Source of the DNA: Lutraria lutraria
Taxonomy: Eukaryota > Mollusca > Bivalvia > Venerida > Mactridae
NCBI GenBank assembly: GCA_964023205.1
Contig: OZ026841.1
Location: 33,432,399 to 33,496,398, forward strand
DNA length: 64,000 bases
Direction of reading: 5' to 3'
Below are positions 44,301 through 55,032 of this stretch, piece by piece (the first letter of the stretch is position 1; each line of letters opens with the position of its first letter). The notes under the pieces were generated by a model that was given only the letters and a program-made list of their open reading frames with translations, was not told where the DNA came from and did not search any database. A program made the position numbers and the translations under genes.

Positions 44301-46917
44301 TTTACTGATCTCTTCTCAAACTGCCCATTCAGCTTTATAGTGTTTAGACTACAGACCTTGTGTTCTTGGGTTCAAATTCTGGTAGCAGGAATTGTCCTTA
44401 ATGATAATTTGATTGAAGAATTATGTCTAAATTCACCCAATCTGACTAAAGTATTCGATCTTCCTTACGGCAAGATCTCATGACGGCCTACACCAGTTTC
44501 TATTTTCAAAAGTCGGAATTTCCATTATCACTATTTATATCTATTTATAATTCAGCCAATCGTATAACTCGTTTCGTCGGTACTTTGGCCGAATGAACTG
44601 TCTACCTGACGATGTTATTTAAACATTAGTAACTATTAAATTACGTATAACATATTTGTCTGCAACCACTTTTTGATTTTTTTAGCACTTTTTGATTTTT
44701 TTAGTAATCCTGATCGATTCGGCCACAGTAGTATAGAAAATTTAATAAACACGCATGTCACATGGGCGCTATCATTACATTTATTTGCGTAACAATAGGT
44801 GTTCGTGATAACTACAAGTCAAATATTGTTTTTTTTACTGCGGTTAAAAATAGAATCAGATCACTTTCAGAATTATGAAAGTAAGGCGCTGATTGGCTAG
44901 TGGAAAAGGTCACCTGAGGTGACCTTCTATAGGTCGTCTTCAGATCCTCATAGCGTAGCGGGTTTGATGATATGATTTTAATCAGATTGAAATTCACCCA
45001 TCCTTTGCTACTGAATCAAGTGATTTATATTGGCTTTTACTTGCATGGTTAGTACCAGTACAGAAATCAAGGAACTGTGGTGTCAGGTTAATTTTCTGTT
45101 GTAGATAGCTGAAATTAGATGTAGATGGTTGAAGATTGGCATGAAACCAGAAAATATGAGCATTTACCTTTAAAACTTGATGCTCAGCAGTTAATATTCA
45201 AACTATAAGCTGTGTGTATATTTGCAGGGCTCACATTTGGCCCTTATAATGGCATCATGACTCTTGAAATCAGCAAATTGTCATTTATAGAATTTTTAGT
45301 GACATCAATATGTCATGTTTATTAATGATTTTATTTTCTATGATAACCATTGTTTTCTTTGATATTGATCGTGTTTCTTTTTTAGCAATCTAAAGAAGAG
45401 TATAGAGGCTTACCACAAGCTGATTTCTCTGCTGCACCAAGAGGTAAGTTAAACAATGTATATTCATCTATAAAGGAACTCAACTAAAATTTACATCAAA
45501 TCACAATATGTTTATGTTGAAAAGATAATACACTCAAACAAATTCCTAATTGGTCACCTTTCATATTGCCACAAATTCCTTGGTATATGATAGGATAAAT
45601 CTACTATTCTTCTAACCGATACAACTTCTATTGAACTACAAAAAATGTAAACATTTATACATAAAAAAGTTTGAACAATTCTCTCCAGTTAGTTAATTGG
45701 TGCTAATAAGCCAACACATGTTTAGCCAACCAATTAGAAATTTGGCTTTGTGTGTACTAGCTGTTAAATATTTAAGTACAAAATAAGGTAATTTTCCCCT
45801 AAAACTAAGCATCTGACATTAATATCATATAGTGCCTCTGTGGTTAAGTAGGTTTGATCTTTGACTAGAAATCAGTTGCCCCTCAAAGCTGTGATTTCAA
45901 ATCTCACCTGCAGTCAGAAAAGAGTCGCTATAAGACCCAGGCTGTTGTTGAGATGTTTAACAATTGAGAAAAAACATTGATGCTATTATTTACTGTGGAA
46001 TCATTAATTTCCGTTGGGTTCAATTTTCGTGGTTTTTACTAAAATGGCTATTTCGTTGGGACATAAATTCGTGGATTTTGATTTTTTAAAAGAATTACCT
46101 TACCTCTGCATTTTAATTCGTGGGGATTTGATTTCGTGGATGAGCCTACCCACGAAATCCACAAAATTAAATCCCCAACGAAAATTAATGATTCCACAGT
46201 ATTCATCATGATTGGTTTTAGTTTGCCTTTACTAAGATAATTGTGATAATACAGATTGTACTCACAATTAACCAATGTTGGTAAATTTGGCAGAATATTG
46301 AAGTGATAGGAAAGACTTGATGAAAATAGAATGAAAACATGAATTTCCACAAGATGCCAAAAGCAAAAACAATATACTTTTCTGTGTACCACTGTCACTA
46401 GTCAACCAAATTTTATGCTAAACCTTCCAATTTAGCCACTTGGTTATCATTTATTAGCTTGTCTGTTTTCGAAGAGAGTCAAGCTATGGTGATCACTGCT
46501 GCATTTGCATCATACAAAATCTTTAATTAATGTAGCTCATAATTCAGAAACTTCAAGAGGTAGCAACATGAAACTTCATAGGTGGATTGATCTCACTGAG
46601 GTGGCGAACAGAAAAATATGGCACCACTCGTAGTGCTCTTGTTTCTTATTTTATTAGAATGTCATTTGCTTGGTATTGTTTGAATGATCAAGTCTTATAC
46701 AAATAATTAATATTTTGCTAATTGTTTGATTTTGTGTCTATTTATTATTTCAGATCATGTTGATGATAAAGGTGGCTTTACTTCAGGGGGTACCTGGTCA
46801 GGATGGAAAATATTCTTTGTTATAATTCTTATTATTATTGGTATTATAATTTGTGGCGTGGTAGCCTACGTTATATTTGGAAAAGATGATCCTACAAAAC
46901 ATAAAAGATTTTATTAA
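38372..46917 (+). CDS. LMAN2: VIP36-type L-type lectin cargo receptor (9 exons, 330 aa)
   Basis: Type I membrane lectin that binds high-mannose N-glycans and cycles in the early secretory pathway. Exons: 38372-38498, 40388-40503, 40910-41024, 41501-41583, 42025-42186, 42846-42960, 43549-43601, 45386-45443 and 46754-46917 (TAA). All phases agree, and the 993 nt encode 330 residues (human 356). The signal peptide is about 1-23. The lectin domain runs about 30-260 and has 'GDG' (D106), 'DTYSN' (D137, Y139, N141), 'YDHDRDG' (H166, D169), cysteines C178 and C215, sequon N159, and 'GYYFGASA' before 'DNHDIISMKL'. A membrane segment at about 296-318 is followed by a short tail ending KRFY, the VIP36 terminus. 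The stalk is shorter than in human. LMAN2L is the alternative paralogue, but the tail favours LMAN2. The exon 2 donor (gtgtgt) is chosen because it alone keeps the frame. Confidence 0.94.
39408..39600 (+). repeat. Dispersed repeat with 'ggctaaggccccttcccaat' end, LMAN2 intron 1
   Basis: Second copy of the family at 27290-27605. Shared ends and a C-rich 'ttcccaaa' interior. It is followed at about 39740-39790 by another C-rich stretch ('tttccccctaaaatagcc'). Confidence 0.5.
42613..42782. mobile_element. MITE-like element with ACAGTCAAACCT-type ends, LMAN2 intron 5
   Basis: Left end 'acaatcaaacctgtaa' and right end 'caaaggtttgactgt' are inverted and similar. The interior has 'aaaggacactcttggtgaag' and 'tggccttcaatcagaggtca', similar to the element at 21103-21283. 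Confidence 0.6.
43019..43320 (+). mobile_element. Degenerate tRNA-headed SINE in LMAN2 intron 6
   Basis: The head 'ccactgtggttgagtggctg' resembles the A box of the SINEs at 36423 and 47430. The tail has 'ttctacccaggtgttagcct', a SINE-like core. 'gctgctttgagttct' and 'gcggctttgagttct' are repeated internally. Heavily diverged. Confidence 0.45.
45836..45962 (+). mobile_element. SINE fragment in LMAN2 intron 8
   Basis: 'gcctctgtggttaagtaggt' matches the SINE head. The following 'tttcaaatctcacctgcagt' sits where a B box would be. It stops before a complete core. Confidence 0.4.
45991..46201. mobile_element. MITE with TACTGTGGAATCATTAATTT ends, LMAN2 intron 8 (211 bp)
   Basis: Terminal inverted repeats of about 29 bases start TACTGTGGAATCATTAATTT and continue 'cgttggg'. 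There is a second inner pair, 'tttcgtggat' and 'atccacaaaa'. No open frame of note. The target duplication is unclear. Confidence 0.8.
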
Positions 46918-47429
46918 TGACCAGTACTTTGTTCTCTGTTTGTCTGTTCCAAGATATTGTTCTTCTGCAAGTTCTCTTGTTGTTTTGGTTTACTGCAGAT
47001 ATTATATTTTTAAAAGTTTTTGAGGACATACTGAATAATTTTTACCTCTGTTATTCATTATGTACTTTGTAACATATTTGTCAATAGTTTGTGTTTCCCT
47101 TTCTCAGTAGAATTTTCAATCTATATTGACTTTAGTACAATTCACTTGTGTATTAATATTATCAAACAGTACTTTGGAGTATAACAAAGTTATAGAGTTT
47201 TCTTTCCTTCTTGCTTAAAACATGTTATAAATTTCTAATTAACCTCAGTAAGGTGCAATAGGTAAAAACTAAAAAGAGATATTTTGTTCGAATAAAGTAC
47301 AGTTATTTTTCCACACAGCGCTAGTGTAGGTATAATCAAAACAAAAGTATTTCATCAATCCTTACACTGGTCACTGTGTTCATTTCAATGAAATATTTGC
47401 TTATTTATTATAAAGTTATTTTGCTTCCA
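46918..47429 (+). other. LMAN2 3' UTR with candidate polyadenylation signal
   Basis: Sequence directly after the LMAN2 stop. AATAAA occurs at 47291-47296, about 375 bases after the stop codon, and is the nearest canonical signal. The true end may differ. Confidence 0.5.
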
Positions 47430-47676
47430 ACCGCCTCTGTGGTCGAGTGGTTAAGGTTGCTGACTTCAAATCACTGTAACCTCTCACTGATAGAGTGTCG
47501 TGGGTTCTAGCCCAGCTATCGACCTTGTCTCTTTATGTGAGAAAGTAGGCAGTTGCTTACGGAGGATGGGAGTTTTGTACTGGTTCTTCCCAGGAACAAT
47601 GCTTAGGTGAACTGTCCGCCTCATATGACTCTTACTGTTGAAAAGGGGCGTAAAACTCAAAAAAATAAATATATAA
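47430..47676 (+). mobile_element. Full-length tRNA-headed SINE with target duplication
   Basis: A box 'tggtcgagtggttaagg', B box 'gtgggttctagccc', core 'gcagttgcttacggaggatg', tail 'gaaaaggggcgtaaaactca', ending in an A-rich tract. Flanked by TGCTTCCA at 47422-47429 and 47677-47684. This is the reference copy for the damaged ones at 36423, 43019 and 45836. Confidence 0.88.
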
Positions 47677-47790
47677 TGCTTCCATTTTGAATTGAAGGTG
47701 TCTTGTAATACTGTATTTAAATGTTATCACAACTACAGAGGGATGATTTATAATGGTGTTTGGCAAATTAACTAATTAACTTATAATTTA

Positions 47791-47850
47791 TAAAATGTCA
47801 AGACTAGTTATGGATATTTTGCTTTATAATAAACTAGTCTTGACATTTTA
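47791..47850. repeat. Perfect 19-bp-arm hairpin
   Basis: 'taaaatgtcaagactagtt' at 47791-47809 is mirrored exactly at 47832-47850, with a 22-base AT-rich loop. It could be a tiny foldback element. It is short for a microRNA precursor. Confidence 0.8.
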
Positions 47851-48186
47851 CTACATGTAGGTTTTACTGTCAACATAGAACATAAATTATTTTATCATCA
47901 ATGATAAAAATGTTTGCAAGTTCAATGCATTATTACTATTATTAGTGTGTCTTATACAGGTTGTGTAGTGTAAGTCTGATTGGTTTCCTGTCAGCCACAC
48001 AGCCTAAGAAGATTCACTCAGTTTGTCAGATGTGTATATTTTGTACATTTTCAGGTAGACAATATAATTTATTGTTTTTGTTATAATTGAAGTGAAAGGA
48101 CTTCACCATTTACTTGTACATGTTTGTATTGCATTTGTTTCAACAACTTCCTCTTATGCCAATAGCATAATTGAATCATTCAAATA

Positions 48187-48275
48187 CATACCGAGGGTTC
48201 AACGCAACAGTGTCGTAACTCGTATTGAAATAAGAACAAGTTACGACAGTGTTGCGCTGAGCCCTCGATACATGT
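48187..48275. repeat. Imperfect hairpin of about 33-bp arms
   Basis: The left arm contains 'cgagggttcaacgcaacagt' then 'gtcgtaact'. The right arm, inverted, reads 'cgagggctcagcgcaacact' then 'gtcgtaact'. The loop is about 15 bases. Probably a miniature foldback element. Confidence 0.7.
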
Positions 48276-48904
48276 TCTAGTACTCGGAATGGTATAAAAT
48301 CACCCAGTTATTTTTCTTTCTTGTACACCTGTAATTATTTCAGTGTAATTTAAATATCTATCTATAGTGCTTTTTGGTTGTTAAATGTGAATAACTATTT
48401 GATCATCTGAAATCTTGTACATTATTAAACAGGGGATAATATAAGGGTGATATGCTTTATTTGTTTAAACTAAACTTGTTTTTTGTGTTGTAGCTTGCCA
48501 TTCAATCAAAGGATCCTATTTTGTTTGTCGTATCCCTACCACTTTGGTGGGGTGGGGGCCATATAGATTTGCCCTTGGTTTATATTTGTCTTTATATAAG
48601 CATGTAGACTAATTTCTGTTCAGCATTTTGTCTTATTATTATTTTTGTTCATTGTACTGGTAAATTGTATGTTGTGTGTTTTGATTATTGAATTATATTT
48701 TATGATGTACAAATGTAAGTAGTGTAGATGATGAATTAAATGATAAATGCTTGAAAAATGCGTAAACGTTTTTAGTTCATGATGCTGATTTATGTATTTT
48801 ACTCATGCTGCTTGCTGGTGATTGACTTCTCACATTAACCAGTGTTGTATCTATAGACATTGTGGTACTCCTAGATATTCACATAGGAGATCATAATTTG
48901 TATG
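48276..48904. other. No gene recognised
   Basis: Intergenic. 'accactttggtggggtgggg' followed by 'gccatatagattt' near 48540 resembles the start of the 'gtccgtcc' family repeat. Confidence 0.4.
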
Positions 48905-49141
48905 GCCCAAAGTTATGTAACTAGTCTGGTATCCAAGCTCAAATCTCAATTCTATTCTCCAAGTATGTTAGTTTAAAACAAGAGATGATTAATATTTAAA
49001 TACATACTCTGATTAAATACACTGTCCAAGAACTGTATTGATAATATCATTTTAGTCTGATCTTAACTAACTGAAATTGAAAGACAGAATAGAGATTTAA
49101 GCTCGAAGACCAAACTAGTTTCCTAACCCTGAGGTCAGGAC
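48905..49141. mobile_element. Inverted-repeat element related to 17998-18251
   Basis: Left 'ggtatccaagctcaaatctc' and right 'gagatttaagctcgaagacc' are inverted. The interior 'gatgattaatatttaaatac' resembles 3640-3680 ('aagattaatgtttaaatac'). Confidence 0.6.
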
Positions 49142-50939
49142 TCACCAAATAGAAATATTGCTCAGTGTATATATACTAACATTGATAGTAGGAATCATGG
49201 GCTAGACTTATTTTATGTATTTTTTTTTATTCCAATTAATACAAATATATGCATATAAAAGAATTATATTATTTTTTAAAAATGTATGGATTTGGGTAGT
49301 ATTTTTGGAAGCAATGTTAAGTTGTTCGAAATTATATAATATGGCATATTGTCTTAAGATTTCCTGGTTGTAAAGTCTTGTACTGCGTATGTACATGCTT
49401 GCATATAAATACTAATTGTTAAGATCGTTTAATACAATTTTAAACCATGCAAGGCGTTTATTTCTGAAATCCTGATTCATCTACAACATGTAGTGTACGT
49501 CATAATATATCCTAAAGAAATATTATACTTCTGTTGTAACAGTTCTATACTGGACTGAAAAGTTCACAAAATGTTCCTCAAATTTTGCTTTATATCTTAA
49601 ACAGTTGCTCATATTGAATTCCTTATTCACTAATCAGATTCTAATTGTTATGTCATTTAGTGATCTTGAAATGTATGTACTATGTCACATGATACTAAGT
49701 GCGAATACCAACAAATCGTCACTTATTTTTTTATATAATAATTATCATTGTTGCACACCATACCATTTATACACAGTTTAAGACATTTTTTTTCTACTTG
49801 TATGGGAATCATGAATTTCAGTGTTACTTCCCCATGTATAACAAGCTTATCTTGGTCTTCCTGGAATGATTCAGTATATAAAATATACCTTACTACACCT
49901 CTTGTACATACCTCTTTGTCTTACCAAGTTACATTTAATCCTGAATTTGGAAGACTTAATATTTGTGATAAGATCACGGACAGAAGCAATGGAGCAGCGA
50001 CAGTAAAATTTTAATCATTTTATCTGCAACACCCAAATTTAACTGTTGATTAGATTTATTGATTATTAAAAAAATCCAATTCTGCTATTTGTCATATTCT
50101 GTGACAATATTTCTTACAAGTTAATTAAGGGTTAAATTTGGAGGTTGTATACAGGTCCTTTAAACTACAGACACGGTTTATGTTGCAACCAGTACATCAT
50201 AGCTTTGGTAAAGACACTTATAAGATGGCAGAAAGCTTTATTTTGTACCCTTTTATTCGAATTGTTCACTTATTGCTGTTAGGACATTACTAGTAACTTT
50301 GATGGTGGTTAAAAGAACACTTGCCATTTTAATATTTTAAATGTAATTCAAAGGTTTTCGTAATATATATATATATATGAAATTGTCCATGAATAATCCC
50401 TAAGAAATTTGGTACTTGAAATGTTTTTAAGTTAATAATTGTGTTTGAATTTTTTTTCCTTCTGAAAACAAGCTCCTATTTTGGCCACTGGTGAATAGGC
50501 TTTTACAATTATTGTCAGAATTATTTCCGAAGTTCTGATGTATTAGTCATTGGGACAAAAAGCTTTTTCCAAATGTGGTCATATAATGGCTGTACAGAAA
50601 TAAAAACCTTACATTGGCTCATTTTATTATGAATACTAAATGTTGCCTCCACTTCTGCATTATTTATCATAACAAGCATCCACTGTGTACTACAAGGAAT
50701 GCTTGGTACAGTAATGATATATACATATCTGTGCCTTGGGTTTTATCGTATGAAACTAATTGTATTGTATGTAAATGTCAGATAATAAATACAAGCCATG
50801 TTTTCGTGTATTAATACCATCATGTGAGCATGTTGCATTTAATAAATCATACCTATGTACAATGGTTATTTTTGCTATTTAATAAAACAAAAATCATTTG
50901 GTTTCTTATTTCATTATTTCGTTCCAAGAAATAACACTA
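49142..50939. other. No gene recognised
   Basis: AT-rich intergenic sequence with a short (AT)n tract near 50363-50378. Several frames of 60-90 codons lack family resemblance and splice support. Confidence 0.45.
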
Positions 50940-51241
50940 ACTAGACCTCCCACAGAATACCCCTGCTGCCGCTTTGACACTAAGAATGTGATAGTACAGT
51001 ACTACACTATACGGCTAAGTTCAAGGGGACATAAGTCTGCAATGAGTGGATCACTGGGCATAAAAATTGTATCTTTAATGTCGATAATATATTTCAAATT
51101 GTGTATTGCACGAGTACACTTCATGGTGATAACAAATTTCAATTCAATCCCTTGAAAAATGTGGAAGTCGTTTGCTCCACTAACTAAGACTGCCATTGTA
51201 CATTATATGGCTAAGCTGAAGGGCACAGGACTCTGGAATTA
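50940..51241 (-). repeat. Dispersed 'gtccgtcc' family repeat, split: 3' half in inverted orientation
   Basis: Contains 'gctaagttcaaggggacata' and 'caatcccttgaaaaatgtgg', the reverse of motifs in the RNF4-intron copies. The repeat is interrupted at ATTA by the element at 51242-53624 and continues at 53625. Confidence 0.7.
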
Positions 51242-53624
51242 GGGTGGTTTTCAAAATAATGAAGTTTTTTCTTTTGCTGTCTCTAACTTGACCTAATTGA
51301 AGTTTAAAGAAGACATTTATAGCAGTAAATAAGCCAATCATTCCACTGATTAAGTATGTAAAGTTTCAACTGGAAAGGTCAAATCGTTAAAAAGTTATAT
51401 AGTAAAATGTAGCTAAATTTGTCCCAAGTGCACCCAAAAAAGTGTGACATTTTGTACAGTAGCTTAACTTCAAATGTGTTTTATTTCATGACCAGCCAAT
51501 CCATATTCATAATTCACACTTCATCCTCGTGTTCAACCATTTAGATGTATGAAACCAAAGTTGTGATAGTGATTTGCCTGATATTTAAGCAGAAAATCAA
51601 CATCTCATGACCTCACCCATCAGAAAAAAAATGTAACAAAAAATACTATTTTTTACTTTTGAACTCTACATCTTCAATGTGGCTCTACTCTTCTTCACTT
51701 GAAATGTTCTCATATGTTGCTTAAGGTCTCTACTTTCATAAATTGTCTTAGTTTTATAGGTAAGTACAATCCTTTTTCTAGTAATCCAACTTATTGATAG
51801 CCATCCCAAAATGTCCCCAGTGCACCCTTATGGTTGTTTGGTACCATATTTCCACCATTTCATCAACTAGTTCAGTATTTTTTACTATTAATCTGACAAG
51901 AAGTTAACAAGGGATGCAAAAATAGTTTTCACCCATTTACATATATATATATGAAGGCCCTGCAAGTAATGTCCCCAGTGCACCCAATCTACGGCAAGCA
52001 TCAAAAGTGCATCACTAGTCACAGATGCCTACTATATTACATCCTATTAGTGTTATGTACCTAACACCAAGACATTTGGCAGCAATTAGAACCAAGAAGA
52101 ACAGATCCTACTAAGAACTGGTAAGTATTTCATATGATATTACATCAAAATTTCTTTTTTTAAAACAAAAAGGTTTGAAATTTTCTACTTAATCAAAAGA
52201 GAATTTATTTGAATCATTTTAATTTTATATTTCATTGAATGTATCATTGAAAAAAAACTTCTATGAAATCAAATTCTTTGATAAATACTCAAATAATTGC
52301 CTTTAGAAATAAGTAGTAATTTGGTGCACTGGGGACACCAGAATTGTGTAATGATGTCAGATATTGATTTTATGCAGAAATGAGGAAGAATTCAGATAAG
52401 ATGCTGGTCTCAAACTTTCCAAGTTGGGCAAGAAGGAAGACTGAGCTTGCTGATTAAAAGAAGAACAAAAACTATTCAGAATCACAGACAGAAAATTGGA
52501 ACCTCCTTGCAGCAGTCTTTTGAAAAATATATGGATTCCCTAAACCCTGATGGCAAATTTACTGACCATGACATGTGTTTATTCAAGAATTAGCACCATG
52601 ACATTTTACTATGAAGATGCATTCCCATGATGAAAATGTCCTGATCACTTCTATAGTTACAAACTCCTGCTATACTTAAATATTAGTTGGCTACCTTCCT
52701 GATAATCAACATTGTGTCTAAATTTCAGTGAGTTTTACATTTACTTAACTTCATACCATTTTTAGTTTATAAATACTAGATCATTTTAGTTCATTTGTGA
52801 AACCTGCAACTTTTGCTTACATTAATTACTCTTGTGTCAATTTTCTCTATAAAACAAGTACTAAGTAATACAAAAGAATGTCAAGAACACAGCCCATTGA
52901 AGATGTTCTGGCTTGAACTCACAGCGTTTGGATCATAGGAAGGATACTGCACACCAAAAGCACAGAGTATCTCCATTCAAGGCTTTGAAAAAAGATCCTT
53001 TATTGAATATAGCAGCAGATGGTAGAAAAAAATGAATGAGTTTTATTTATATCATCAATATTATAGATTATTAACATAACTGTCACTTTTGAAGATGTCT
53101 AATCCTTGGTTGTTTATTATGATTTTCAGGTTCTTGAAGTAGATGATGATATGAGGTTACTTTTTTAATGCAAGTGCTATTAAAAGGATTTACACTTTGC
53201 TGTTAAAAGAAGCTATTTCTTGGAAACTGCAGCATGACATTAAAATTGTGACGTCTAGTCAAGAGTTACTTCCGACCAGGGGAATAAAACACCAATTCCA
53301 TGAAAATGAACTCAACATTTAACATTGTGGTTAAATTGGTTAAGTTTATTAGGTAGAAATCCTGATTAAACTAAAAATCACTTTTGATGTTTCATAACAT
53401 GATACATGTAGAATGTTGATATTTTATCTTCTAAGTTATTTAATCTGAAAATGCTTATAATGTTATTGTCAAATGTTAGCAAGTTAAAATTCATGTAATC
53501 ATTTGTCCCCGTGCACCCTTAAACGTTGCTAAATAAATGTCTATTATTTTATGACCCACGTTTTGAGGTTCTGAATTTTCAACCCCTATGTCACACTTTT
53601 ACTTCATTATTTTGAAAACCACCC
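51242..53624. mobile_element. 2.4-kb TIR element nested in a dispersed repeat
   Basis: Exact 24-bp terminal inverted repeats, starting GGGTGGTTTTCAAAATAATG and continuing 'aagt', at 51242-51265 and 53601-53624. ATTA borders both sides (51238-51241 and 53625-53628). Removing the element and one ATTA rejoins the interrupted repeat. The interior repeats a 'gtccccagtgcaccc' motif on both strands (about 51419, 51811, 51969, 52322 inverted and 53503). No long open frame is present, so it is non-autonomous or dead. Confidence 0.85.
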
Positions 53625-53880
53625 ATTAGTGAATCGAGTTCACTTCATGGTGATAACATATTTCAAGTTTCAATTCAATCCCTTGAAAAATGTGGAAGAA
53701 GTTCGCTCCACAAACGAAGACTGCCATTCTACACTATATAGCTAAGTTCAAGGACACATAACTCTGGAATGAGTGAATCGCTGGGAATAAAATTGTGTCT
53801 TGCACATCTAAACTTGATTGTGATAACAAATTTCAAGTTTCATTGCAATAACTTAAGAATGCGAAAGTAGTTCGCTCCAC
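53625..53880 (-). repeat. Dispersed 'gtccgtcc' family repeat, continuation after the nested element
   Basis: 'cttcatggtgataacatatt', 'gctaagttcaaggacacata' and 'gttcgctccacaaac' continue the repeat broken at 51241. It partly restarts (two 'cttgaaaaatgtgg'-like passages), as in the other copies. Confidence 0.7.
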
Positions 53881-55032
53881 AAACTTTTGATATTTAATGT
53901 GGACTTGGCCAATAAATAAAGACTTGGGAATGAATTTACATGAAGACCACCACAGCACTTTTTTGGTGCTAACATAATGACCACTAGGGACTTCTGATAT
54001 ATACCTGAGACCCCCTGAAATTCATACATTAGAATATGAGGTATAGTATTACTGTAACACAGATACACAACATTTGCAGCAAGAATAATGATACTTCAGA
54101 GTCGTGTTAACAATTTCTAGCCAATAAAGCCCTAGCCAAAAGCATATAAGCATTTAATGATTCAGCTCTAATAGCCAAAATTCTGAGGAAAAATAAGAAT
54201 TAGATTATCTTCTATGTACAAATTTATTCATAAAATACAATAAAAACACAATAATGATGGAAATGAGACATAATGATTAATGCAACTTGATGCTTAGAAT
54301 TAGAAATGTAATGATATTAACAATTAGCAAGTTGGTGAGTCATTTTCCAGACTTGATATGACAATGGAATTAAACCACATTTTTCAGACACACAAGATGT
54401 ATTTCACTGATTACATTATCATTGGAAACAGCAGAAGATATTTATACCTCATTACATGAGCATAAAAAAGGCTACATATGTCTGCGAATAATTCAACTGA
54501 AAGCAGTGTTTTCTGCAAAAACTTGAAATTCCCATCATACTTTGAATCATACGTAACAACATAAATACCTATGGCAAAATCTTAAATGATTTCTTACAAT
54601 GAACTTTTGTTGACATAACAAGATATCCTAAATAGTTTTCACTTTAAAAGTAGTCTCATTAATTTCACTTATGAACTGCAGAATTATACAAGTTCAAATA
54701 TTGATAAGATCTGTGTTAAAAATCACATAACAAACTGAATATTCTTTAAAGAAAAGATTATGTCTCTAAATGATAAGTCAATTGTCAAAATCTTTTTCAA
54801 ATGATTTCATAAAACAGCATACCATCTAGCATAAAACCTTTTGCTAAGAATTCATCTTCATGAACAAAAAAGATCTTTACAAGAGTAGTATGTAAATAAT
54901 CTGACAGAGTTGTCTACCAGAGACAACTTATTGAACACACTGATCACAGTTCATTCTGTCCGGAATTATTTTACACAAGATTTCTTCTAAGCAAACGAAT
55001 ATCAACTAAACATTTTCCCACTTCACCAACTA
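53881..55032 (-). other. SNRPG 3' flank, possible 3' UTR
   Basis: No gene recognised. On the minus strand it follows the SNRPG stop. A minus-strand AATAAA at 54228-54223 is one possible poly(A) signal, about 0.8 kb after the stop. Confidence 0.35.
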
